DNA from: a virus
Reading direction: 5' to 3' (one strand)
IMG/VR virus record: IMGVR_UViG_3300021233_000290
Location: 17,017-81,016 of that record
Length of the DNA stretch: 64,000 bases
Made by a program: the position numbers and the translations under genes. This document shows, in pieces, positions 41,652 through 50,650 of this stretch. Under the pieces are notes generated by a model. The model made no database searches. It was not told where the DNA came from and saw nothing but the letters and a program-made list of their open reading frames with translations. Numbering within the stretch: position 1 is the stretch's first letter; each line of letters begins with the position of its first letter.

Positions 41652-43601
41652 GTGAACACGGATCAAATATTATTAGATTTACTTGACCACCTAAGAAAAA
41701 CAGATGAACAAAAAGGTGTTCAGGGTGAAACATTGTCTGAGAAGAATATAATTCAAAATGACAACGCCGATCCTAATAAAAAAATCTCTTCAACTCTATC
41801 TTCAGTTGAAGAGAGAAGAACTATTTCGATAGCTAAAATCTTAGCTAAAACTTTTTTCGAAGTAAAGAAAAAAAATACCAAAGACACTGCCTTAAAAACT
41901 TCCTTTCAAAGAATAACACCTTCTTCTAAAACACCTTCTTCTAAAATAGAAAAAGTTAAAAATTTTGTTGATGAGAAAAAGGAACAATCCATATGGTGGT
42001 TACTTTTCGGTACTATAGGAACTCTTTTAACTGGATTAATAACCGATGGACCTTTCAAAGGTATTTTGAAAATTTTATCAAAAATGGGTTTTAAAATTCT
42101 TGGTGGTTTTACGAAAATAATTTCAAAAATTTTCGGTAAAATTACAAATTTTGGTAAAATCTTTAAAGGTGGTAAGATAGCTGATTTTTTTGGTGATATT
42201 GTTAAAAATTTTAGCGATGATTTCCTCAAAGGTTTTAAATCTGTTGCTTCAAAACCTTTTAGTAATATTGGAAAAATTTTCAAAGGTGGTGGTATGCTTG
42301 CTAAAATGGGTAAATTTTTGAAACCATTACTTCCCGCATTGAAAAAAGCACCATTGTTGGGTAATATCATTTCCATAGGATTTGCAATTTCAAGATTCAT
42401 GCAAGGGGATATAACTGGTGGTGTTATCGACACTTTGAGCGCATTGAGTGGATTATTATACCCTGTTGCTCCACCATTGGCTTATGGTCTAGGTATTGGT
42501 CTTGATGTGTTGAATGCTTTTCTAGATGTGAAACAAGCATCTCCTGAAAATAAAGGAAAGGGTAAAGGACAAATTCTTTGGGAAATGACAAAATCATTGA
42601 GTTCTTACATATGGAAAAAATCTTATAATATTCCAATATTAGGTGGAGTTAGAAGATTTATGGATGCTTATGACATGTTCAAGTCTGGAAACATAGTAGG
42701 TGGTCTTAAAAAGATGGCAACTGGTATGATAGCTTTTACTGGTTTAGCACCTGTAGCAACTGGAATGGAAATGTTGGGAGATTTTTTAGTAGGTAAAACA
42801 CCAGAGGAGAAAGCAAATAGTAAAATAAAAAGCTTATGGGGAATGACTAAATCATTGGGTTCTTACATATGGAAAAAATCTTATAATATTCCAATATTAG
42901 GTGGAGTTAGAAGATTTATGGATGCTTATGATCTTTTTAAATCTGGAGATATCGTAGGTGGTCTTAAAAAGATGGGAACTGGTATGATAGCTTTAACTGG
43001 TTTAGCACCTGTAGCAACTGGAATGGAAATGTTGGCTGGGATGTTTTCCAATAATGATAAAAAAGAAACTAAAATAAAACCAAATACTTCTTGGATTAAA
43101 AATGTTAAAAAATTTATTAAAGGGAAAATGAGCGAATTACCATACATTTTGAGAAAACCTTTGGAATGGATGGGTATTTTAGATGGTAATGGAGCGGAGA
43201 ATGAAAAAAATCTCAAAATGTTAAGTTCCCCTAAAAATAAATCTGGTGAATTTGCAAATGGAAAAATTCCTGTTAAAAAACAAGATATTCTTGTTAAAAA
43301 ACAAGATATTAAAGTTACTAATGATAATCCTAAACCAATTGCTAATATATCAAATAATATTAAAGGTTTGGAAGAAATGACGGATGTGAATTATGGACAA
43401 TTAAAAGTTTTAGAAGAATTACGCAATATCAACGCTCAAACTTTGAAAGTGATAGCTGACATTTCTAGACAAAATGGTAAACCACAAAATGTCAATATCC
43501 CAAATCCTACATCTTCCGATAGAATTTCTAAAGGTGGTAATCCAGTGAAAATGAAAATTAGTAGAGATGATTATGGATATTCACCATATGCTTTAGTTTA
43601 A
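41652..43601 (+). CDS. Probable tape-measure / hub protein (gp29 position)
   Basis: 649 aa, GTG start fixed by the late element. The N-terminal 110 residues are charged and Lys-rich with a tandem TPSSK pair. A hydrophobic segment follows (WWLLFGTIGTLLTGLI), then a Lys/Gly/Phe-rich amphipathic region (GKITNFGKIFKGGKIADFFG). Two near-identical 86-residue units come next (YIWKKSYNIPILGGVRRFMD in both). The C-terminus has a tandem VKKQDI and a coiled-coil-like helix. T4 has gene 29 (tape measure) directly before 48 and 54, and a tube-cap-like gene follows here. Function from synteny and composition. Confidence 0.55.
   Translation: MNTDQILLDLLDHLRKTDEQKGVQGETLSEKNIIQNDNADPNKKISSTLSSVEERRTISIAKILAKTFFEVKKKNTKDTALKTSFQRITPSSKTPSSKIEKVKNFVDEKKEQSIWWLLFGTIGTLLTGLITDGPFKGILKILSKMGFKILGGFTKIISKIFGKITNFGKIFKGGKIADFFGDIVKNFSDDFLKGFKSVASKPFSNIGKIFKGGGMLAKMGKFLKPLLPALKKAPLLGNIISIGFAISRFMQGDITGGVIDTLSALSGLLYPVAPPLAYGLGIGLDVLNAFLDVKQASPENKGKGKGQILWEMTKSLSSYIWKKSYNIPILGGVRRFMDAYDMFKSGNIVGGLKKMATGMIAFTGLAPVATGMEMLGDFLVGKTPEEKANSKIKSLWGMTKSLGSYIWKKSYNIPILGGVRRFMDAYDLFKSGDIVGGLKKMGTGMIALTGLAPVATGMEMLAGMFSNNDKKETKIKPNTSWIKNVKKFIKGKMSELPYILRKPLEWMGILDGNGAENEKNLKMLSSPKNKSGEFANGKIPVKKQDILVKKQDIKVTNDNPKPIANISNNIKGLEEMTDVNYGQLKVLEELRNINAQTLKVIADISRQNGKPQNVNIPNPTSSDRISKGGNPVKMKISRDDYGYSPYALV
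42577..43036 (+). repeat. Tandem ~200-bp near-identical coding duplication
   Basis: Copies at about 42577-42778 and 42835-43036, offset 258 bp (86 codons), coding almost the same residues; only about a dozen codon differences. Recent in-frame duplication. Confidence 0.85.
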
Positions 43602-43603
43602 GT

Positions 43604-43611
43604 TAAATAAT
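43604..43611 (+). promoter_or_regulatory. Late promoter, unusual spacing
   Basis: TAAATAAT, but T at 43604 is 14 bases before the ATG at 43618, the only site of 26 outside 11-12. Confidence 0.65.
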
Positions 43612-43617
43612 TTTATA

Positions 43618-44562
43618 ATGGCGATATACAATATACAAACCGATTACGATTGGACGAGCGTTCCTAGAAAAAGTCCTTATAGAGATATTGCGCCATATAT
43701 AAAAATAAAAAGTTATAAGATAACCTCAAGTGCTGCGCTCAATAGAATTGCCAGTTACGCTAATTTATTGAATCAAAATGTGGAAGAATTTTATGATGAA
43801 TTGTATTCGAATGCTATGATTGAAGATACATTTTTCATTCCTTATTTCGATGATAATGTTCGTAGCTTCTCGAATGAATTCGGTGATACCTTCCAACAGT
43901 CTATGTTCGGAGGTATTGATTCGACTCTAAACACATTAGCAAATGAAGCGGCGATTTTCGGCGAAATGAGAGTCGGTGATAATTCGACAAAAATTGGTAA
44001 AGACATCGCAGGAATCGCGAATGCCGTAAAGACAGAAGGTTTTGGAGCAGCGAAGAATATTAACAATATTGGTAAAGGTGTATCTACTGCCCCTGGTTCA
44101 TACATCGAAACACCAAAACTTTATGCTTATGCTCAAAATGACTCAGCAATTGAAGTTGGGTTTCCATTATTCAATACTATCAATCAGAATGCTTATATTG
44201 AAAATGCTAAATTGATTAAGCATTTGACAATTATTAATAGACCCAGAAGGTTGACACCTGTTACAATGGAACCACCTCGTTTGTACGAAATTGTTTTACC
44301 AGGGGTTCGTTACATGCGATGGGCTTTTTGTAGTTCATTTTCAGTAAGTTTTCTGGGTAGTAGAAGAATGGTTGACAACACGATCATTCCAGATGGGTAT
44401 CAAGTAAAAATGTCATTCACATCACTTGTCACTGAAGTTAATAACTTTTTGGATTCTTCGAAAATTTATTCTGATGGTGAAGGAATTCCAGATTGGGCTG
44501 AAATTGAAGTTCCTTTTGATACTGGTCCAACACAAATCCCAAATAACACTAGAATGGCTTAA
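43618..44562 (+). CDS. Probable baseplate tube cap, gp48/gp54-like
   Basis: 314 aa. N-terminal IKSYKITSSAALNRIASYAN, a Gly/Ala-rich helical middle (about 120-165), and a C-terminal tube-like domain with LKHLTIINRPRRLTPVTMEP, YEIVLPGVRYMRWAFCSSFS and IIPDGYQVKMSFTSLVTEVN. The last part has the strand order of gp19-fold proteins, as T4 gp48 and gp54 do where the tube meets the hub. It lies between the tape-measure candidate and gp53, the T4-like place for a tube cap. Medium confidence. Confidence 0.6.
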   Translation: MAIYNIQTDYDWTSVPRKSPYRDIAPYIKIKSYKITSSAALNRIASYANLLNQNVEEFYDELYSNAMIEDTFFIPYFDDNVRSFSNEFGDTFQQSMFGGIDSTLNTLANEAAIFGEMRVGDNSTKIGKDIAGIANAVKTEGFGAAKNINNIGKGVSTAPGSYIETPKLYAYAQNDSAIEVGFPLFNTINQNAYIENAKLIKHLTIINRPRRLTPVTMEPPRLYEIVLPGVRYMRWAFCSSFSVSFLGSRRMVDNTIIPDGYQVKMSFTSLVTEVNNFLDSSKIYSDGEGIPDWAEIEVPFDTGPTQIPNNTRMA

Positions 44563-44572
44563 AATATAAATT

Positions 44573-44953
44573 ATGGATGATACAGGAACATACCGCAAAG
44601 ATTTGAAATCAGAAAATTACGATAGAATATTCAAAATGTATTCTGAAAAATTGGATGATAAAGAATTTCAATATTACAATATTTTGAGAAAAATAGATAT
44701 CTCAAATATAGATTCTGAATATTTGGATTTTTATAACGTAAAATCGAAAATACCGATGACAACTTTATCGTTTAATATCTATGGTGATATTAAATTATGG
44801 TGGATTTTATATTTGGTCAATAAAGAAATTTTCAATGGACCACCGTTATGGGTTGAGGGTGGAAACACTATTAAATACATCAAAAAGTCTTACTTGAATT
44901 TATTGTATCAAGATATAAATAAAAATACTGTTCTTGGAGGAAGACACTATTAA
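44573..44953 (+). CDS. 53: Baseplate wedge protein, gp53-like
   Basis: 126 aa (T4 gp53 is 196, so this is a short form). The core FYNVKSKIPMTTLSFNIYGD then IKLWWILYLVNKEIFNGPPL has the family's YxxxxxD...W-I-L..N....P pattern, LysM-like. The N-terminal helix RIFKMYSEKLDDKEFQYYN precedes it. In T4, gp53 joins neighbouring wedges around the hub. Its end carries the GGAGG ribosome-binding site of the next gene, whose ATG overlaps its stop region by one base. Confidence 0.75.
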   Translation: MDDTGTYRKDLKSENYDRIFKMYSEKLDDKEFQYYNILRKIDISNIDSEYLDFYNVKSKIPMTTLSFNIYGDIKLWWILYLVNKEIFNGPPLWVEGGNTIKYIKKSYLNLLYQDINKNTVLGGRHY

Positions 44954-46266
44954 TGGAAAATATTTGTAAAATTAATGATGTTGAATACAGATACGAATAT
45001 CTCTTCAAGAATTCTGATAATGAAGAGGTTCGTATGACGAGTTCTGCGGTGAGAAACCTGACTATCGTGGATAATATCTATAATCCATTTTTGAGAGGTT
45101 CTGTGTCAATAGCAAACCCATATGATATTTTTGAAGAGAAGTATATTATCCGTGGTGATGGTAGAGACGAATTCAAAGTCTTTCTAAAACCAGTTGATGA
45201 CATAGATGGTTTGAGCATCGATGAAACTTTTATATTATTAAAAGAAGAAAACATGGGGGATTTAGAAGTTCGTTCGGAAAATATGAAGAATTTTAAAATT
45301 CTTCATAAAGATATCTTACCTTTCCTAGACACTTTACCATACAATAAAAAATTTGAAGGAAAAGTCGGTGACATTTTGAAAGATATTTTCATCGAATTGT
45401 TGGGTGAAGACAAAGTAGATTCTGATAATTGGGAAAGCGGTGATTTTGAAATAGAATACATCCCACCAGTCAATTTTAAATATAGGGATTTGGTATATCA
45501 TCTTTTGAAATTTTTCTTCGGTAAACATGACGACCTTTATGTGAAAGGTTTCATATTGAGAAATAGTGATAAAAAATACTATCTTTCATACTTGTCGAAT
45601 ATATTTCAAAATAACGATTCCAATATGATGGACGTTTTTCTCGTTGCGGATTTAGCAGATGATAATATAGCGAACAATGAAAATAATCCACAAGGTAATC
45701 ACGAGTTGAAAAAATACGCTAATGGTGTGAAAAATTTTTGTTACGATACTCCTTCTTACGAACATAATAATAGTCATTTCATCAACTCCATAGTACATGG
45801 ATATGATAAATTTTCTGGAACTCATTGTATGAAAATTCTTAGAATTCAAGATATTGAAGATAAATGGAAAACCAAATTTGTGGATTCGTTTAAATGTTTA
45901 TACAAAACACCAATTCCCTTCGTAATTAAGAATCAGAAAACGGCTAAAAAATTCAAACATTATAGATTACCATATGATATTGAAGATAGTGTCAAAATGG
46001 TGGAAGCTGAGATGTATAACATATTAACTTTTTATAATCTGAATTGTTCTTTCACCAATTTGGGAGATATTAAACGCTCTTCGGGAACCTTTATAGATTT
46101 GATAAAAATAGGCAACATAGAGTTCAAGGGTGATCAAAAAATGTTTGGTAGATGGTTCACGACTGAAGTGCGCCATGTCATTTCCAATGATTCATTTTAC
46201 AACGATTTTAAATGTTGTAAAACTTATGTTGGACCGTCTAATACAACAAATAATGATGTAGAATAA
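44953..46266 (+). CDS. 27: Baseplate central hub, gp27-like
   Basis: 437 aa (T4 gp27 is 391). The N-terminal VRNLTIVDNIYNPFLRGSVS then IANPYDIFEE fits the first tube-like hub domain. RYDLVYHLLKFFFG-like and FILRNSDKKYYLSYLSNIF form the second. The C-terminus IDLIKIGNIEFKGDQKMFGR then WFTTEVRHVISNDSFYNDF is the gpD/gp27-type closing motif (GxWxTxVxHxxxxxxY). Forms the trimeric adaptor between the six-fold tube and the spike. GGAGG lies 12 bases before its ATG. Confidence 0.75.
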   Translation: MENICKINDVEYRYEYLFKNSDNEEVRMTSSAVRNLTIVDNIYNPFLRGSVSIANPYDIFEEKYIIRGDGRDEFKVFLKPVDDIDGLSIDETFILLKEENMGDLEVRSENMKNFKILHKDILPFLDTLPYNKKFEGKVGDILKDIFIELLGEDKVDSDNWESGDFEIEYIPPVNFKYRDLVYHLLKFFFGKHDDLYVKGFILRNSDKKYYLSYLSNIFQNNDSNMMDVFLVADLADDNIANNENNPQGNHELKKYANGVKNFCYDTPSYEHNNSHFINSIVHGYDKFSGTHCMKILRIQDIEDKWKTKFVDSFKCLYKTPIPFVIKNQKTAKKFKHYRLPYDIEDSVKMVEAEMYNILTFYNLNCSFTNLGDIKRSSGTFIDLIKIGNIEFKGDQKMFGRWFTTEVRHVISNDSFYNDFKCCKTYVGPSNTTNNDVE

Positions 46267-48056
46267 TGAGAAACAGAATCGAAATATTAAGAGCAATTTG
46301 TTTCAGTAAGGAAGATATTAGCACCTACACTGATCTACCAGTTGATTTCACCGAAATTGAAATAGAATTCATGATCGAATTTAAAAAAGTTTATGAATTG
46401 GGAGTGAAACAGTTGGAAAAGTTTATGAAAAAATTGGATTCTGAGGGTTTTAACTTAGAACCATACGATATTCAATATTACGTCAAACAATTATTAAATG
46501 GTCCTTATTCAAAATATGTTAAAATATTAGGAAGAGATAAAAAATACTTTTCAAATACACCAGATTCGTTGGGTGTTTTATGTAATCATGAAGTAACCAA
46601 CGCCAATACTACATTATATCAAGATGATGAGTATCCTGTGAATGTTCCTTCCGATGCTTACAATAAAGCTCCGTTGATGGTTAAAAATATTGTCGATATT
46701 TCAAATAAAACAGTTGAAGATATCTTCAGGTCATCTCTACATTCAAGCTTAATATACGATAACACCTTACCTATTGTCGATAAAAAGAGTCAGACTAGAT
46801 ATTCTGACGAGAGAACTGGTTCTTGGCAGCAACAAGCACACGGTAGCTACAATGTCAGAGATTCGTATTATCGCAAAAACATGGAGAATGTGAGGGAGAA
46901 AGTCGTCGATGCTGTTAAAAATGATATCGGAGATGAGAATTTCCGCATTTATGGTGACAAAAAATTATATTCACCTTATGATCCTTATGCTAATGACGCT
47001 AAGACGGAAAATTATGCTTTCAATAAGAGGTTGAAGTCTAAATCTAATAACTGGAATTCTGGTATTAGTATTGGTGTCGGTGGAAACATGGATTTTGGTA
47101 TAAGAAATATCATGAGAAATACCGCCAACAATATTAATTACAGTATTAATAATAGCATCAACAATACTATCAACAATGTAATAGCAAATGGTATAAGTTC
47201 CAATCTAAATCTTAGATTGAATAGTAATATAAGTTCTTTTATTAGTTCCACTGCAAATAGTAATATCAGCTTATTGTTAAATGGGCAACTTAGTAACAAC
47301 ATAAACAGAGCTATTAATTTCGGTATTGGTTCGGGTGTTGGTCAGATTCTTAACGGAACTGTCGGCAACATAGTTAACAATAATGCTATTAGTAACATCG
47401 TTACCACAGGTATAAGTAGTGTCGGTGGAGTGGTTAATAGAATTAGTGGATTTGTTGGAAATGGTGTGAATTCGATTAGTAATGGAGTTAATAATGCTAT
47501 AAATAGTGGTATTAAATTGATCAATCCTAATCTAAACGCTGTTCAACTCAATTCTATCAATGCGGGAGTTACCAATTTCATCAGCACTGGTGTTAATACA
47601 TTGATAGGAGCTGGTATAGGTCGTGTGGTTGGTTCTCTATTCGGCTCAGGTTTCAAAAATTTCAACGGTGCTTTGAATGCGAGAGTTAATGCTGGTATTC
47701 AGAATGCTATAAGAAAAGGCGTTGGTTTTATTACAAATTCTGGGTTGAATAGTAATATCACATTTAATGTTCCAAATTTTAATATTAGTAATAATTTTAA
47801 TAATAGAGTGGGTGGTAATTTCAATTCTAGAGTCATTTCTCGAATTAATAACATTAATAGACCAAATAATACTTTAGCCACACTGAACACTTCTCAATCG
47901 AATTTTGTTTTTGAAAGTGGATATGATTACGCTACCATACCTGAAGACATTTTTGGAAATGTTTTTGAACAGCAAAATGGAATGGTGCAAATCAATAAAA
48001 TTGACAAAAACCGTAGATATTCATTGAATAACAATCGCGGAAGATTAAATTCTTAA
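46266..48056 (+). CDS. Asn/Ile/Gly-rich repetitive late protein after the hub gene
   Basis: 596 aa, not recognised. Residues 1-270 are ordinary and helical at the start. From about 275 to 540 it becomes a low-complexity region rich in Asn, Ile, Ser and Gly (NNINYSINNSINNTINNVIA; GVGNxVNSISNGVNNAINSG), with a hydrophobic residue every two to three positions. That resembles a beta-helix or beta-prism stem. Where T4 has the gp5 spike next to gp27, no lysozyme motif is visible here. A spike-stem role is inference. Confidence 0.55.
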   Translation: MRNRIEILRAICFSKEDISTYTDLPVDFTEIEIEFMIEFKKVYELGVKQLEKFMKKLDSEGFNLEPYDIQYYVKQLLNGPYSKYVKILGRDKKYFSNTPDSLGVLCNHEVTNANTTLYQDDEYPVNVPSDAYNKAPLMVKNIVDISNKTVEDIFRSSLHSSLIYDNTLPIVDKKSQTRYSDERTGSWQQQAHGSYNVRDSYYRKNMENVREKVVDAVKNDIGDENFRIYGDKKLYSPYDPYANDAKTENYAFNKRLKSKSNNWNSGISIGVGGNMDFGIRNIMRNTANNINYSINNSINNTINNVIANGISSNLNLRLNSNISSFISSTANSNISLLLNGQLSNNINRAINFGIGSGVGQILNGTVGNIVNNNAISNIVTTGISSVGGVVNRISGFVGNGVNSISNGVNNAINSGIKLINPNLNAVQLNSINAGVTNFISTGVNTLIGAGIGRVVGSLFGSGFKNFNGALNARVNAGIQNAIRKGVGFITNSGLNSNITFNVPNFNISNNFNNRVGGNFNSRVISRINNINRPNNTLATLNTSQSNFVFESGYDYATIPEDIFGNVFEQQNGMVQINKIDKNRRYSLNNNRGRLNS

Positions 48057-48517
48057 ACGTCGATTGTTGGCGGTGTGTCTTTTTGATTCAACAATTTGAT
48101 AATATCGTTTCTAGTGAAAGTTAATTTCGGAGTATTGTTTTCCTCCTCTTCCCTGATAATTTTGGCTTGGATATTCATCTGAGTGATTTCTTTCTGTGCC
48201 TTGATTTTATCTTCCGATATTTTTAACTTGGAGAGTGCATCAATTGCTGATGTGGTGGCTTTCACCAATTCTGACACAGATTCGATCAATTTGGAATCAG
48301 CACCAGCAAGAACTTCTAATTTGAGATTCTCAACCATTTCCAACGAATGATTCACAACTTTACCAGCGTTGGTGATGACAAATTCTTCCAAATCTTCTTT
48401 CTTGAGATCTGGTTTATCTTTTGGTAATTGATTAACAATTTTTGATTGATTTTTAATTTGAGAAATAATATCATCTACCTCTGCATCCAAAAAATCATCA
48501 TCTTCGTCGTGATCCAT
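48053..48517 (-). CDS. Candidate terminase small subunit (gp16-like) or late coiled-coil protein
   Basis: 154 aa. The ATG at 48517 (DHDEDDDFLD) is chosen because it lies 11 bases from a TAAATATC late element; earlier in-frame starts would include the element. An acidic N-terminus is followed by a helical hairpin: NHSLEMVENLKLEVLAGADS then LIESVSELVKATTSAIDALS and KISEDKIKAQKEITQMNIQA. T4-type gp16 small terminases have a similar central coiled-coil pair, but identity is not certain. The gene is far from gp17. Confidence 0.45.
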   Translation of the reverse strand: MDHDEDDDFLDAEVDDIISQIKNQSKIVNQLPKDKPDLKKEDLEEFVITNAGKVVNHSLEMVENLKLEVLAGADSKLIESVSELVKATTSAIDALSKLKISEDKIKAQKEITQMNIQAKIIREEEENNTPKLTFTRNDIIKLLNQKDTPPTIDV

Positions 48518-48520
48518 ATT

Positions 48521-48528
48521 GATATTTA
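48521..48528 (-). promoter_or_regulatory. Late promoter (minus strand)
   Basis: Minus-strand TAAATATC; T at 48528 is 11 bases before the ATG at 48517. Confidence 0.65.
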
Positions 48529-48568
48529 TGCTTGACATTCTATAAATCAACGATAAAGTAATGGAAAT

Positions 48569-49534
48569 ATGGTAGATTTAACAAACAAAACGATACTTGT
48601 CACGGGTGGTGGTGGATTTATTGGTAGTAATTTTATTGAAATGGTGTTGAAAAAATATTACTACTGCAACGTCATAAACATTGACAAGCGTGGTATTGGT
48701 TCAAGGTCTTTGATAGACGAATCTTATAATTGGATTGGAACACAGCGAAGAAATCTATATTATGAATATATGGAAAACTTGATGTATTTAGATTTATCCT
48801 TGAGTCGAACTAAACAATGGAAATTCGATTACATCTTCCATTTTGCTGCTGAATCCCATGTTGATCGTAGTATCAATTCCCCTGAAGCATTTATTGAAAA
48901 CAATGTGATGGGTATGGTATCTCTATTGGAGTGGGTGCGAAAATATCAATCTCAAGCAAAGGTTATTAATATCTCTACGGATGAAGTGTTTGGTCATTTG
49001 AATGCGAATGATCCTGCTTTCACTGAAGAATCACCATTTAATCCAAGAAGTCCTTACGCTGCATCCAAAGCATCCGCTGATCTGATTGCCAATGCTTACG
49101 TTACCACTTATGGTTTGGATATCACTACGACACATTGTTGTAACAATTTTGGCAAACACCAAGCAGATGAAAAATTTATCCCCACTGTAATCCGCTCTAT
49201 TGTGAGGGGAGAACCTATCCCTGTCTATGGAACAGGTGAGAACATTCGGGAATGGATTCATGTCGAAGATCATAACAAATGGTTGCTTGAAATTGCTGGT
49301 AATCATCACTGTTCTACAAATATTGGGTCGGGGATTGAAAAAACAAACCTTGACATGATCAAAGATATTGGTAATATATTGGGAGTGGAACCCCAAATTA
49401 AATTCGTCGAAGATAGAAAAGGACATGACTTCCGTTATGCTATCGAATCTTATATTCCATTTGAATTGAGAAATCACGAAGAAGCTCTTAAAGAAACTGT
49501 TGAATTTTACAAAAACAAATACCAAGTGGTCTAA
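48569..49534 (+). CDS. rmlB: dTDP-glucose 4,6-dehydratase, RmlB-like
   Basis: 321 aa. Rossmann start ILVTGGGGFIGSNFIEMVLK; FHFAAESHVDRSINSPEAFI; catalytic STDEVFGH (Thr-Asp-Glu) and PYAASKASAD with YxxxK; then HHCSTNIGSG-like and EWIHVEDHNKWLLEIAG. These are the RmlB-family residues for NAD-dependent 4,6-dehydration of dTDP-glucose, making dTDP-4-keto-6-deoxyglucose. RmlA- and RmlD-like genes lie 12-14 kb away. No RmlC-type epimerase was found in the window. Confidence 0.85.
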   Translation: MVDLTNKTILVTGGGGFIGSNFIEMVLKKYYYCNVINIDKRGIGSRSLIDESYNWIGTQRRNLYYEYMENLMYLDLSLSRTKQWKFDYIFHFAAESHVDRSINSPEAFIENNVMGMVSLLEWVRKYQSQAKVINISTDEVFGHLNANDPAFTEESPFNPRSPYAASKASADLIANAYVTTYGLDITTTHCCNNFGKHQADEKFIPTVIRSIVRGEPIPVYGTGENIREWIHVEDHNKWLLEIAGNHHCSTNIGSGIEKTNLDMIKDIGNILGVEPQIKFVEDRKGHDFRYAIESYIPFELRNHEEALKETVEFYKNKYQVV

Positions 49535-49561
49535 ATAAAGAAAGAATAACATATAAAAAAC

Positions 49562-50650
49562 ATGGATATCAAACAAGAAGTAATCGACGCACGTATCAAT
49601 AAAGGATGGACATTCTCCGCAATTTACGATACATATGGAGTCCCTAAGAGTACTGCTCAAGGATGGTTGAAAAAACACTTTGACGAAAGCGTTGAAGAAG
49701 ATGTTGTGGAAACCCCCACACCTTACCAAGAATATAAACAGGGTTATGTGGTGGAAACCATGCAGCGAGAAAAACCACAAAAATTCAAAAAGACTGAAGA
49801 TGAAGTCTTTGCTTTTCTTGAACAACTTGCTCCTATTAAAGTTGATGGTTTGAATAATAATTCTGTATCCTATGGTTTGAATGAATATGCGGTTGTTGGG
49901 TCTGATTTCCATTTTGGTTGTCATGATGAATCAGCTATTAATATCTTCCTTGAAACGATTGCTGAATTACAACCAAAAACGATTGTGTTGAACGGTGATA
50001 CTATGGATATGCTCGCTATTTCCAAATATCCAAAAGATATTAAAAAGCATTGGAGTCTTTTGGATGAACGTAAAGCTTACCACCAATTCTTGGACGATTT
50101 AATTTCGGTTTCGAATGGTGCTAAAATCTATGAGACTGTTTCTAATCACAGTGGACAATCCATTGATGGTAGATGGAGACGTTACCTCTCTGATCGTTTG
50201 GGGGAACTTGGTTGCCTTCCAGAGATTACTGATAAATTGAGTTACCAGAACGTGTTCATGGGTGACTATCAAAATCATGTAGAACATGTTGATTATGTAG
50301 ACCTGAATGGATTGATCGTAACACACGGAACAACGGTGCGCGGTGCAGGAGGCGCATCTGCTAAAGGGGAGATTGAAAAGTGGCATACGAGTATCTTACA
50401 TGGCCACACACATCGCTGTGGGCAGACTTTGAAACGTGTTCCAGCAATTGGTAATCGCGGTGAGAAGCAGATTGTAGGTATAGAATCGGGGTGTCTTTGC
50501 TCTCTCGATGCTGCATACGGTTCCGCTATGAATTGGAATCAGGGGTTTGGTATCGTTGCTTTGGGTAATGAATCTTTCGGATATGAGCAAGTATTTGTGA
50601 ATAATGGCATTGCAAACGTGGCATCACTTGGAAAAACTATCAGAGGGTAG
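49562..50650 (+). CDS. HTH-metallophosphoesterase fusion
   Basis: 362 aa. Residues 1-40 form a helix-turn-helix (WTFSAIYDTYGVPKSTAQGW). From about 100 on is a calcineurin-type phosphoesterase: VVGSDFHFGCHDES (DxH), VLNGDTMDMLAISKYP (GD), TVSNHSGQ (NH), IVTHGTTVRG, and SILHGHTHRCG (GHxH). All five metal-binding blocks are present, so the enzyme should be active, as a nuclease or phosphatase. An HTH ahead of such a domain suggests DNA-directed action or regulation. Its last 27 bases overlap the end of an opposing endonuclease gene. Confidence 0.75.
   Translation: MDIKQEVIDARINKGWTFSAIYDTYGVPKSTAQGWLKKHFDESVEEDVVETPTPYQEYKQGYVVETMQREKPQKFKKTEDEVFAFLEQLAPIKVDGLNNNSVSYGLNEYAVVGSDFHFGCHDESAINIFLETIAELQPKTIVLNGDTMDMLAISKYPKDIKKHWSLLDERKAYHQFLDDLISVSNGAKIYETVSNHSGQSIDGRWRRYLSDRLGELGCLPEITDKLSYQNVFMGDYQNHVEHVDYVDLNGLIVTHGTTVRGAGGASAKGEIEKWHTSILHGHTHRCGQTLKRVPAIGNRGEKQIVGIESGCLCSLDAAYGSAMNWNQGFGIVALGNESFGYEQVFVNNGIANVASLGKTIRG

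Noticed and set aside
41906-42433. Minus-strand frame of 175 codons opposite the tape-measure candidate
   Set aside because: Composition is the mirror of a Lys/Gly/Phe-rich gene, with no late element or ribosome-binding site.
48005-48080. CAATCG/CGATTG inverted repeat at the convergent ends as a terminator
   Set aside because: Short arms with a loop above 20 bases and no T tract on either side.
48569-49534. Possible complete L-rhamnose pathway
   Set aside because: RmlA-, RmlB- and RmlD-like genes are present, but no RmlC-type 3,5-epimerase could be found in this window; the cupin-like protein at 58141 has a 2OG-oxygenase-style triad instead and is far from the others.
49031-49924. Minus-strand frame of 297 codons spanning the RmlB end and the phosphoesterase start
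   Set aside because: Opposes two well supported genes whose motifs are intact; antisense artefact.
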